DNA from: Ceratotherium simum simum
Lineage: Eukaryota > Chordata > Mammalia > Perissodactyla > Rhinocerotidae
NCBI RefSeq assembly: GCF_000283155.1
Contig: NW_004454225.1
Coordinates: forward strand, 2,070,386-2,134,385
Reading direction: 5' to 3'
DNA: 64,000 nucleotides
In this document: positions 24,901 to 33,300 of the stretch, one piece after another
How positions within the stretch are numbered: the stretch's first letter is position 1
Layout: the number at the start of each line of letters is the position of its first letter
Program-made: the position numbers and the translations under genes
Notes under the pieces: generated by a model
The model's database searches: none
Seen by the model: only the letters and a program-made list of their open reading frames with translations
What the model was told of the DNA's origin: nothing

Positions 24901-27368
24901 CTTAGTGGGGAGATTCTGACTAAGGTGAGCAGCTACAGCCTTTGGTCAAGTTGGCTGAGGACACAGAGAAGTAGGTAGAAATCGTCTCACCCTGAGATGA
25001 CCAGAGTAGGAGTAAGAGGACATCAGAATAGTCTTGAGCTAGGCCAGCTGTCAGCATTTAAATCATCAGATGGATAACAGTGCTTTTCTTGTCTGTGTCT
25101 TTCTCTTGAGCTCTATGTGAGATTGTTAATGGGGAGTTGGAAGAATACTGCATTAGTAATGATGCTGAGAACTTTCATGTGTTCTTCAATTCTTATTTGG
25201 GTACCATGTTATTTCTGCTTTTTAAGGCTCTATAAATCAGCACACGTTCGCTTGTTAACCTCTTAAGGGAAATAAACCATACATTGAATCACATGCTTTT
25301 CTTTTGAGCTATATTTATGCAGACTTGTTTATTTGCAAAATGGCACATTAGATCTCAGTCCAGTGCTTTGAACGTCTTAAAATTTGCCTTTAAGACCTCT
25401 TACTCGATGCACCCCTTTCCTGCCTTGAGTTCTTCATTCATCTCTCCAAGACTTATTTAGTACTGATACTACTATTTACAAACCAGAAGTCCTTCTTATT
25501 CTCATGTATAAGAAAGGTCACTTGACTTCCTTTCATACCCCACTTCCAGTTTTTATCTCATGAATGTCGTTACTCCTTAGATTGATGGGTCAACCTTGAG
25601 AACCATCTGCATGCAGCATGGCCCACTGCTGACATTCCACCTGAACCTAACCCAGGGCACCGCCCTGATCCGATACAGCACCAAACAGGAGGCGGCCAAG
25701 GCCCAAACTGCACTGCACATGTGAGTACCCATCCTACTATCACTGAGACAGACACGCAGGAAGATGCACACGTGAGTATTTGGCACCTGCTTAATTAAAC
25801 AAAGATGCACGAGACCATGCACTAAAACAGCATCATCACATAGGCAATTGCTTAGGTACTGAGGTGGCTAATCTTTTTCTACCTGCTTAAGCATGGATTG
25901 TCCTGTGTATATTGTAGGCTGATAATTAGAATTGGAAAAGTAAAGAATTTGTGGATGGGGCCAGCCTGGTGGCGTAGTGGTTAAGTTCGAGCACTCCATT
26001 TGGGTGGCCTGGGGTTCGCAGGTTCGGATCCCAGGCGCAGACATATGCACCGCTTGTCAAGCCATGCTGTGGCAGGCCTCCCACATAAAATAGAGGAAGA
26101 TGGGCACGGATGTTAGCTCAGGGCTAATCTTCCTCAGCAAAAAGAGGAGGATTGGGAACAGATACTAGCTCAAGGCCAGTCTTCCTCACAAAAAAAAAAA
26201 AAAAAGAATTTGTGAAGTAGTGTAGTGAGTAAATTTTAAGTACCATAAAACAAAGCGAATATTAATGAAAGTGTGAAACATCGTAAGTGCATCGTAAGTG
26301 CTGTCACTTTTCATAATAGAATTTAGCTGCTTTGGCTTCTTTGTGGGTGACGTTGAAATATTATGGTCTTGGTGTGGGTAGTGGACGTTTTGCCTGAAGT
26401 AGGTGGGACTGGATCTGACTTTGCCCATCCCCCTCCCAGCCACTGTCAAACTGGTGGCCAGGAGAGAGCTGACTCCTTGTGGCTGTAGATGCCACAACAG
26501 CAAGCTACGATCAGAGCAAGCTGGTGATGGCGAGGCTCAGGCAGCAAGCCCAGCCCTGAGACAGAGCGGCACTTCCAGCTGTCTGAAGCTGGTCCACCTT
26601 GATGTTGGGGTGGTGTGATCTTTTACCTCCCATGGGGTACAAAAAGAGGTGACATTTTTCTTGACATAGAAATCCCATCTGCCGAGGGATATCGATACAT
26701 AGTACCCCCACGTAGTCTTTGATATCTTGAGATTTAGTGATACCTTATTGCTGTGAATCAGTACTTCTCAATCAGCTGGCGGTCCGGTTAAAATGCAAGC
26801 TGTGACCCTGTAGGCCTGGGGTGGGGCCCACGATTCTGCGTTCCAGAAAGCATCCAGGAGATGTGGAAGCTGCTAGTCAAAGGACCACACTTTGAATAGC
26901 GAGGACTCAAAATACTCAGTCCCTGTGTGCTTTGGGATTTCCCTCAAATCCATAGCTCTTTCCCTCCCCTTTTTTTCCAGGTGTGTGTTGGGAAACACTA
27001 CCATCCTGGCTGAGTTTGCCACCGATGATGAAGTTAGCCGCTTTCTGGCTCAAGCTCAGCCCCCTACACCTGCAGCAACCCCGAGTGCACCCACAGCCGG
27101 TTGGCAGTCGCTGGAGACCAGCCAGACCCAGTCAGATCCTGTTGGACCTGCTCTGAATCTTTTCGGTGGGTCCACAGGGCTCGGGCAATGGAGCAGCAGT
27201 GCTGGTGGCAGCAGCGGGGCCGATCTTGCCGGCGCTTCATTGTGGGGCCCCCCAAACTATTCTTCTAGCTTGTGGGGAGTCCCAACTGTGGAAGACCCCC
27301 ATAGGATGGGCAGCCCTGCTCCTTTACTACCTGGTGACCTTCTGGGAGGAGGGTCGGATTCAATCTGA
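6836..27368 (+). CDS. TNRC6B: TNRC6B, C-terminal 600 residues in 11 exons
   Basis: Trinucleotide repeat-containing 6B, a GW182-family scaffold of microRNA silencing. It binds Argonaute through its N-terminal GW repeats (upstream of this window) and recruits PABPC, CCR4-NOT and PAN2-PAN3 through the part encoded here, in cytoplasm and P-bodies. Exons: 6836-6967, 7238-7333, 7511-7703, 15055-15192, 17397-17573, 18898-19044, 19791-19886, 22182-22406, 22868-22938, 25581-25720, 26981-27368. They total 1803 nt, with AG/GT borders, consistent phase and a TGA stop. Counting from the first residue seen: Q-rich stretches at about 50-97, PAM2 motif with EFQPG at 246-250, P-GL motif and tryptophans at about 335-410, RRM about 413-490, then a W-containing tail. 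The N-terminal two thirds lie outside the window. The paralogues TNRC6A and TNRC6C are the alternatives, but the C-terminal text fits 6B as I recall it. Confidence 0.97.
7238..7333 (+). CDS. TNRC6B: TNRC6B coding exon b, first glutamine tract
   Basis: Encodes ACQLLL followed by seven consecutive glutamines, then [19 protein letters not shown]. It is 96 nt, phase 0, with donor GTAGGT. The low-complexity Q-rich segment is a TNRC6 family hallmark that favours condensate formation. The tract mixes CAG and CAA codons, which limits expansion. Confidence 0.96.
7511..7703 (+). CDS. TNRC6B: TNRC6B coding exon c, second glutamine tract
   Basis: Begins LARMVSAL, then eight glutamines, one histidine, two glutamines and [20 protein letters not shown], ending in PGYGSG. 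It is 193 nt, ending on the first base of a glycine codon, with donor GTAAGT. The histidine interrupting the tract and the S in QPSMK differ from the human protein as I remember it. Confidence 0.96.
10037..10231 (+). mobile_element. ERE SINE, first of a cluster of three
   Basis: GGGCCGGCCCCGTGGC head, shortened B-box region (GGTTTGGATCC) and TGGGGCTTTGGGGG body end. Flanked by AAAA(T)7-8GA. Confidence 0.88.
10332..10576 (+). mobile_element. ERE SINE, variant head
   Basis: Head AGCCGGCCCAGTGGCGCAGC with an enlarged middle (GGTTCGCAGGTTCGGATCCC) and two GATGTTAGC tail units. Duplication AGATATCTGTAG / AGATACCTGTAG differs at one base. Confidence 0.9.
10765..11051 (+). mobile_element. Composite ERE (ERE1 body plus ERE2-type tail)
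   Basis: Has the CTACTGGGGCTTTGGGGG body end and then two GATGTTAGC...CTTCCTCA tail units. Perfect duplication TAAAAGTATGCCT (10752-10764, 11052-11064). Confidence 0.92.
12374..12592 (-). mobile_element. ERE SINE, antisense
   Basis: T-tract start, CCCCAAAGCCCCAGTGGGTA body and GGGCCGGCCC end. Duplication AGATTGAACCTTT (12361-12373, 12593-12605). Confidence 0.92.
13828..14046 (-). mobile_element. ERE SINE, antisense, 17 bp TSD
   Basis: Same type as the copy at 12374-12592 and nearly identical to it. Perfect duplication AGTATTAAGTACATTCT (13811-13827, 14047-14063). Confidence 0.94.
14390..14760 (+). mobile_element. L2-like LINE fragment
   Basis: Matches the L2 3' region pattern: AAACTCCTTGGCCTGATACA, then CCCCATCTCCTGCCTCACTT, then a CAAATGTCCCC...CTTTTCTTCCCCCAG block. 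No intact frame. Confidence 0.55.
15055..15192 (+). CDS. TNRC6B: TNRC6B coding exon d
   Basis: Encodes [20 protein letters not shown] and [20 protein letters not shown] before the donor GTAAGA. It is 138 nt and begins with the last two bases of the split glycine codon. It follows a 7.35 kb intron. No domain is assigned; it is a conserved linker before PAM2. Confidence 0.97.
15193..17396 (+). other. TNRC6B: TNRC6B intron, 2.2 kb
   Basis: No exon recognised. A MIR-like piece lies at about 17170-17290 (GAGGCTCAGAAAGGTGAAAT core). The rest is unassigned. Confidence 0.6.
17397..17573 (+). CDS. TNRC6B: TNRC6B coding exon e, start of the PAM2 region
   Basis: Encodes [20 protein letters not shown] and continues to [10 protein letters not shown]. 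It is 177 nt and ends on the first base of a glutamate codon. The donor is GTATTG, with T instead of G at +5, so it is weaker than its neighbours. The segment before the junction is the N-terminal half of the PAM2 motif that binds the PABPC MLLE domain. Confidence 0.97.
17574..18897 (+). other. TNRC6B: TNRC6B intron, 1.3 kb
   Basis: No repeat or exon recognised; AT-rich at 18050-18370. Confidence 0.6.
18898..19044 (+). CDS. TNRC6B: TNRC6B coding exon f, EFQPG core of PAM2
   Basis: Begins [20 protein letters not shown]. EFxPG is the conserved C-terminal half of PAM2; the phenylalanine inserts into the MLLE pocket of PABPC (family knowledge). It is 147 nt with donor GTAAAT. The PAM2 motif is therefore split between this exon and the previous one. 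Confidence 0.97.
19248..19463 (+). mobile_element. ERE SINE, first of two at the same target
   Basis: GGGCCGGCCCTGTGGCTTGG head, B box GGTTCGGATCC. Flanked by AAAAGTTTCACTGGT at 19233-19247 and 19464-19478. Confidence 0.93.
19481..19721 (+). mobile_element. ERE SINE, second at the same target
   Basis: GGGCTGGCCCCATGTCATAG head and ERE2-type tail. Flanked by AAAAGTTTCACTGGTTA at 19464-19480 and 19722-19738, so it used the duplicated target of its neighbour. The next exon starts at 19791. Confidence 0.93.
19791..19886 (+). CDS. TNRC6B: TNRC6B coding exon g
   Basis: Encodes [20 protein letters not shown] then [11 protein letters not shown]. It is 96 nt, with acceptor after CCCAAAG and donor GTACAA. 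It lies in the M2 region between PAM2 and RRM, where tryptophans contact CCR4-NOT. Two EREs were inserted into the short intron just upstream; the second target-site copy ends about 52 bp from this acceptor. Confidence 0.96.
19887..22181 (+). other. TNRC6B: TNRC6B intron, 2.3 kb
   Basis: Holds a MIR (about 20690-20850), an L2-like 3' piece (about 21420-21700) and a TG/TA-rich patch at 22075-22130. No exon seen. Confidence 0.65.
20690..20850 (+). mobile_element. MIR SINE
   Basis: TTATCCCCATTTTGTAGATA then AAGAAACTGAGATTCAAAGA is a typical MIR core. Confidence 0.6.
22182..22406 (+). CDS. TNRC6B: TNRC6B coding exon h, P-GL motif and tryptophans
   Basis: Encodes [20 protein letters not shown] and continues through [23 protein letters not shown] and [12 protein letters not shown]. 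It is 225 nt with donor GTGAGA. The PPPGL (P-GL) motif and spaced W residues are typical of the TNRC6 silencing domain and fit the tryptophan-pocket binding described for NOT1/NOT9 (family knowledge). The TNRC6B label fits the whole text. Confidence 0.98.
22868..22938 (+). CDS. TNRC6B: TNRC6B coding exon i, start of RRM
   Basis: Encodes [20 protein letters not shown] then TPQ. WLVLHNL is the first RRM strand (RNP2-like). It is 71 nt, phase 2 to 0, with donor GTAATC. Confidence 0.97.
22939..25580 (+). other. TNRC6B: TNRC6B intron, 2.6 kb
   Basis: No repeat family or exon recognised in this stretch, which interrupts the RRM coding sequence. Confidence 0.6.
25581..25720 (+). CDS. TNRC6B: TNRC6B coding exon j, RRM core
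   Basis: Encodes [20 protein letters not shown] and then [20 protein letters not shown] through ALHM. GTALIRY occupies the RNP1 position without the usual K/R-G-F-x-F residues. This agrees with family reports that the GW182 RRM is degenerate and does not bind RNA in the classical way. It is 140 nt, ends in an AT|G split codon, donor GTGAGT. Confidence 0.97.
25957..26202 (+). mobile_element. ERE SINE, variant head
   Basis: GGGCCAGCCTGGTGGCGTAG head and two tail units. Duplication AAAGAATTTGTG on both sides. Confidence 0.9.
26756..26905 (+). mobile_element. MER5A-type hAT relic
   Basis: Ends CAGTACTTCTCAA and GGACCACACTTTGAATAGCG, with TAGGCCTGGGGTGGGGCCCA inside; this matches MER5A. It lies 75 bp upstream of the last TNRC6B exon. 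Confidence 0.7.
26981..27368 (+). CDS. TNRC6B: TNRC6B last coding exon: end of RRM, tail and stop
   Basis: Encodes [20 protein letters not shown] to complete the RRM, then a P/S/G-rich tail with GWQSLE, GQWSSS, SLWGPP and SLWGVP, ending GGGSDSI and TGA at 27366-27368. These C-terminal tryptophans also contribute to silencing. The acceptor follows a long pyrimidine tract (TTTTTTTCCAG). The exon continues into the long 3' UTR. Confidence 0.98.
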
Positions 27369-27455
27369 ACTTAGAACTTTCAACTCTGACCTCGTGACCT
27401 TTTTTGGAACAGCAGCAGCACTAACTTGACCTTTTCGTTTTTTTTTTCAACTTGC

Positions 27456-27461
27456 AATAAA
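27456..27461 (+). promoter_or_regulatory. TNRC6B: Possible proximal poly(A) signal of TNRC6B
   Basis: AATAAA 88 bp after the stop codon, followed by A-rich rather than GT-rich sequence. If used, it would remove nearly the whole UTR. The poor downstream element argues against strong use. Confidence 0.35.
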
Positions 27462-28009
27462 TACATTTTTAAAAGGAAAAAAAGAAAACGGAGAGAGAAA
27501 AAAAGGTGGGTCATTGACAGACTGTCTGAGCACATAGTTGCCTCCCTTATACCTTCAGTTTTTTTGTTTGGAATATGAATCCAAAAAGAGAACATATCAC
27601 TCTTGAAATACTTGAATCATGAACGCCAACCTAGAAAGACAATGTGAAGCAAGTACACATACCATTTAAATTTAAACACAAAAAAATTAAAAAAATTAGT
27701 TTCTAGTTTTTCACTTTTTTCATGTTATATGGAAGTTGTTGCTAAGAAACATATATACTGAAAAAAAATAGCTTTTTAACTTTGTTTGCACTGGGTGTGT
27801 TTCCGTCCTTAGGTCTACCATGTTTGGGAGGGAGGGGAATTCAAAAGAATTGTTGGGGTGGGGGGAGGGAAGACTTGACGGAGCCTCACTTTAAAAACAA
27901 AAACACGAAAAACCTAAAAAAAAAAAAAAAAGGAAAAAATTTGTGACTGGCTGGTTGATAAATACCAGTGTGTTCTGGCACATGTAACTGCCCAGGCATG
28001 CTCGTTCTG

Positions 28010-28112
28010 GTATGTGTGTGCACGTGTGTTCATGTGCATTCGCGTGCATCCTTCTCTCTGTCTCTGTGTGTGTGTATGCCTGTGTCCTCCTCCTCCTCCT
28101 CCACCACCACCC
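28010..28112. repeat. GT-rich and CTC/CCA trinucleotide patch
   Basis: Interrupted GT/CT dinucleotides run into six CTC-type units and then CCA units. Low-complexity sequence within the 3' UTR. Confidence 0.8.
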
Positions 28113-30216
28113 TCATTTCTCAGAAAGCTGCATTGCTGACAGTTTGCAGGCTGGCTGGCCGGCCATCTGCTTTTTGTTTTATTTTTTTTAAACTATGAGA
28201 ACACACAAACTCGGGGAGCCACTGCTACTGAAGCAACTCCGTTGGGCCGCATTAAGATGAACAGAGTGCTTTTTAATGATTAAAGCAGGGAGCTCCTGTA
28301 CATTTGCAAACTAGCCTGAGTGTGAGTTTTCTCGAGCTTTTCTTCTGACCTAGCAGTAGAGTGGAGCACTGCCAAGTCCAAAAATTTAGGAGAGCAGGAG
28401 GTACCTCTTGGAGCAACTGTGTGTTTATTTATTTCTGTTTTTTAAAGGAAGTGGCCACTAGGCACATGTGAATATCTGTTAAGTTTCACGCAAGCCTTTT
28501 TGTTGGTATGAATGGGAACAGACAATAAGATAGTTTTTAATTATGTGATGTCTCAAAGCAGAAAAACTGTGTTCCCCTTTCTTGTGTAATCAAGTATGAG
28601 AAATTCGTCAGAAAGTTAGGTAATGCTGAATTAAACATTTCTATTGGTTCTCTTTTTCATTTTATGAAAACAGAAAAAAAATAAGTTGTGAGCAGCCTCC
28701 TGAAAGCATCCGCAGCTCCTCCCTCTCTGCTCCTCTTGCTGAGTGTTACCTGTGCCAGGCCATGGCGTGTTACAGCACCAGGCCATCACTGACAGAAACG
28801 TTTACTTAACGAATGTTCTTAAACCAGTGTGTACTTCAAGCGTTTCCTTTTGTTTCTCTGTGTTGTGTATTTCCTGTGTATGTGGTTTTGCTTAGGCAGG
28901 TATAACTTAGCAAAGACTTTTAAGTATTGCACCTTTTTTTGGTTTTGACCTCTTTTTTTTTTTTTTTCCTTGTAATGTTGCTTTTTTTATTGCGGTATTT
29001 AAAGACTTTTTTTTTAAGCATCAATGTAGTAGTACTCTGGGCCGAATAGGTGGCAAGTTTTAATCCACAGTTATCACCAACATGTATGTACTTATGTTGG
29101 AGTCAAAATGTATCAAACTGCTTTTTGTGAAGAGAGTTACAGCAGACCTGAGGGGTACCCCTTTGTACAAAGCAGATGGCTGGCAGGGCGGGCGGGGTGG
29201 GGGGAGGGGGACGTATGCCGGTAACGTGCTAGCACTTGTGTGGACATCCCAGTCTGCATTATACTGTTTAACATAAAGTGCCGACATTCTGTACCAGCAA
29301 TTACCTGCCCATTCCAACCCTCGGTGGGAGCAGACCTCTACTGTCCTCCGTAACTTGCTGCTAGTGAGGACAAGGGAGTTTTTCTTTCTTTAGCATCTGC
29401 AGTGAAGGATACAACAATGCCTAATGTATTTGACTTTTAGCTTGTGTCTGTGTGTAGGTGGGTGGGTGGGTGTGTATAGGAAAAGGCAAAAAGGAATTAT
29501 TTGCATTTAAGTCGTTTTGTGAGACAAAGAATGGGAATTCTGTAGTCCTCTCGGCTTACCCTATTGATTATAAACCTAGCCTCAAAAGAGATTGACATGC
29601 ATAATTCAAGTGAGCGTTCGCTCATACAAGTCTTTATGAACCCTTTGTGGGTAGGTGGTCAAACTTCAGTTTCCAGCATTGGTTTGGTCTCATTGGATGC
29701 CTTGTAGAAAACTAACTGTGCCCTCCTTCTGCTCTCCGATTTTCATCACCACCATGCCCCTTCCACTGCTGCCCACGTACAAAATGTCTCCTTCCAGCCC
29801 CCACCAACTGCTCTGTGTGTGTGGAGCAAAACCATGTCGTGTGTGGTGACCTCCAGGTGAAGAGCAGCTGTGTTCAGACATCTGCAGAAGGCTAAATCTT
29901 AGTGCCCCTGGGCCAGGAGCATGTCCCGAGGCTCCCTCGAGCCAGAGGTGACCCTGTCCACTGCCACTCTTGGTTCCCTGCCGTGTCCTGCCCCACCGTC
30001 CTCTCCTCCTGCCTGTTGGTTCCTTGACCTGCACTATGGGTTAGTTGAGTCCTTACGATACTACGGTGAAAGCCGGGTGCTAGAGCCCCTCTTGTTTACA
30101 AAAGACATAATGAGGGATTTGAAATATGTAAAAATAAACATGAGAAGCTAAAATGTTCTTCCATCATAAGCTTAAAGGGAAAAAAATTAAAAACTTAAAA
30201 AAAAAAGACCAAAAAG

Positions 30217-30242
30217 TACATGTATATATATATATATGTACG

Positions 30243-30284
<42 letters not shown>

Positions 30285-30300
30285 TATAAATATATATTTT
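30217..30300. repeat. (TA)n/(CA)n microsatellite in TNRC6B 3' UTR
   Basis: Alternating TA with short GTAC interruptions, then (CA)n, then TATAAATATATA. The TA part is self-complementary and can form a hairpin in RNA. Confidence 0.95.
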
Positions 30301-33300
30301 AGATGAAGACTAACTCTGGGAGCATTTAACAGTGTTTTTTGTTTTTGTTTTTAACATTTATTTTCCTGCTTTAAAATTTGCAAGCATTCTCAGGAATTCT
30401 AGGGTAGGAAGCCAGTTTTTTGAAGAAGGTTTATTTAACCGTATCTTATCCTAGATAGATGGCTGTTTCTTTCCTGTTAATAAACTTTTACAAGTTCCTG
30501 AAACTTCAAAAAGTTTAAACAGTTTTTACTTAAAAAATGTAAAAAGAAAAGTCTCCAAACGTTATAGTCATACTGGGGATCACACATTTTAAAACGCATA
30601 GAAAGAAATATTTTTTAAAAATTATCAATTTAGCAGCAACAGGTAAATTCATTATCTTAAAAAATATGGGAGAAGGATTAAGCTTTATAAGAGCTCTATC
30701 ATAGATTCATTTGAAATTGTGTGTAATTTAATGGGAGAGTGTTTGGTGTATATAAATGGGAATGCCATCACTTTGTTCCTTTCCATTTAAGACTGAACTG
30801 AAGTCTCCCCTAATAATTTTAATTTTTTTTTAGAGGAACCCTTCTCTCTGTCTCTCTAACCCCAGCAACAAAAGAAAGGAAGAAAGAAACAACAGCTTAA
30901 AAAAAAAAAAAGTAATTCTGATCCGTAAAATAGTACGGTTGGATTGCTGAGAATCTATGTAAAGAGTTAGGAAATATAGGTTAATAATTTTTGGAACAAA
31001 TTTTAAATATAGGCATTACTAGAGAAAAAATATCTATGGACTGTTCTGTTAATGAAGAATGTCTGTTTTACCTCCGTTTGTTATGGGAGGAGGAGAAAAT
31101 AATAGAAGAATCTAATAAGGAACAAGTGATTTTACTTTTTTAGCTCCCAGCTACTGTAGTGCTCGTTTTAATTGCTGTTTTGAAGATCTGCTGCTTAATT
31201 ATCCCCATCCCTCTGCCGGAGATGTGGAGTGTTTCCTTTCAGTCTTTGGTGATGTCGAATTCTCCTTTTGTATTCCCTCCTGGGGCCGGGGGTTGGAATT
31301 CCCAAGCTTGACCACAGCTTGTTTTAAACATCTAAGCTTCCCAGTGGGAAAGAAACTCCAGCTCTACAGGTAAAGGGAGTGGGTGGGGCTGCTGCCTGCA
31401 ATTTCTCTAAAACCGCTTTAGTGCCTTCGAACATACACCCAGACATCCTAAGCAGAGGGAATGCGTGTGTATGTGCATGTGGTCCAGTCACTCCACAGAC
31501 GTTAGGACGCTTGCCCATTAAGGAAATTGGAGTGGTTCTGGACAGGCCCCAAAGGCAGAGGGCTAAATTTAAAATAAGTCAATACACAGAAATCAAGGAA
31601 GTTAATATGCTTTTCTGTCTCGATAATGTGGAATGCCAAGTTCCTTCCTTGTGTCGTTGCCCTCATTACAGTGCGTTGACTCTCCAGGTGTGTCACTGGG
31701 ACAGCTACCGTGAGTTGAAAGTGTTTGGGCCATTAGAAAGGGGTTCCTGTTTTTCTGCTCTTGTCCTTTGTCTCCTCCCTTTTCCCCCAGCCCCCACCCC
31801 CACCCCGCCTTTTTTGTCAAGTTGCTGGAAGCTTTGCTTTATTGGTTGGCAGTGACCTAAGCATAGGATACAGTGAGGATGTAATGGAAGAGAAAAACTC
31901 TTCTTTCCATGGTATTCTTTGGCAAGAGCCATATCTGCTGAGAGGTTAGGTGGCTTCATCTTCTCTGCCACCACATACTGGCATGTGTACAGAGGCTTGC
32001 TGGTCACCTCATTACGTAGATTTATTTTATAAACATCTTGATCATGTAAATTAGAGCTTTCCATTTTCTACTCGTTTCCTTTATTTTTTTAAACACGTGA
32101 TTGCTTGTGGCTAGAGGTGTCCATCTCTCGAACATCGCAAACTTAGTTTCTGTCTACCACATGAGTAGCCAAAAGAAAAGAACCACGGCACGGGGAGAGG
32201 TATCTTCCATCAGACTGGGGACCTCTACTGGCAATGGGGATCCAGTGCCATGACCTAATTTTAGGTGTTTGACAAAAAACAAAGTTCAGATCTCCGAGAC
32301 ACTGTGAAGAAATTGATGGCCCATGTGGCATCTCTGATCCCTCAGTCCCTAGCCCTTGATATTTTTCATTTACAACATTCACAGAAGTTGACTTAGCAGT
32401 GCTGCAAGTTAAGGTTCCAAACCAAATTCTTTCATCAGTGTCCCTCAGTAAATCAACAATATCCATTGATTTGCCATTCAATTAGTTTTCTTCATAAAAG
32501 CTTGATTTTGTATTACTATGGTTCCTGTTCTAAGAACTTTTCCACCTCTTATGACATGAATGTAGCATAAATTAGCAATTGGTTCTTCCAAGTTCCTGTG
32601 GGTTGAATGTGCTGTATAAGATATGCAAAAAAAGAATGGAAAAGAAATTCCTGCCTAAGAATTTGGAAGATCTTTTATTAATATTTCTAGCAGAAACTAA
32701 AATTTCACAGGCTGTTAACTTGTTGCAAATATTCACTCACTTTTACCACTTTTTTGGGGGGAGAGGGGCATTTTTTGTAGGGTTAATAGCCAGGTTCCAT
32801 ATCGACCTCAGATGCTGTGTACTTTTTAATTTTAGTTTTTATATTCTGCCATCTTAGCTCTTCCCTTAAACATAATGAAGATGTCTGTGTGCTGAGCAAA
32901 ACACTTAAGCCAAGCCTGTTTTCCTCTGCAGTGTAAACAGGATGTTTTCAGCAGACTTGGCTGTAATCGCCATCTCTAAGATTAGGGAACAATGAAGTCT
33001 TTATGTAGAAAAGGTCCCCTTCTCCCCCATCCTCAGAGTTTAAATTCAACATACAACACTTTGTAGGTTATTGTTTGGGGTGTAGGTTTTTTTCTTTTGT
33101 TTTAGTTACCTATAAGGTCTTTAGGAGTAGAGATTACTTTTTTAGCTGGTTAAAAAGAATCAGACTTTTTCTTCTCCGGTGTTTTTGCCAAGTTATGTCA
33201 CACTTCATGTCTATGCATTAACTACAGTTCTTAGTGTTACTGCAAAAAGAAATCTTGTTCTTTAATTGTTCTCCCTCCTGTGAGTGTACAGCTAAGGCTG

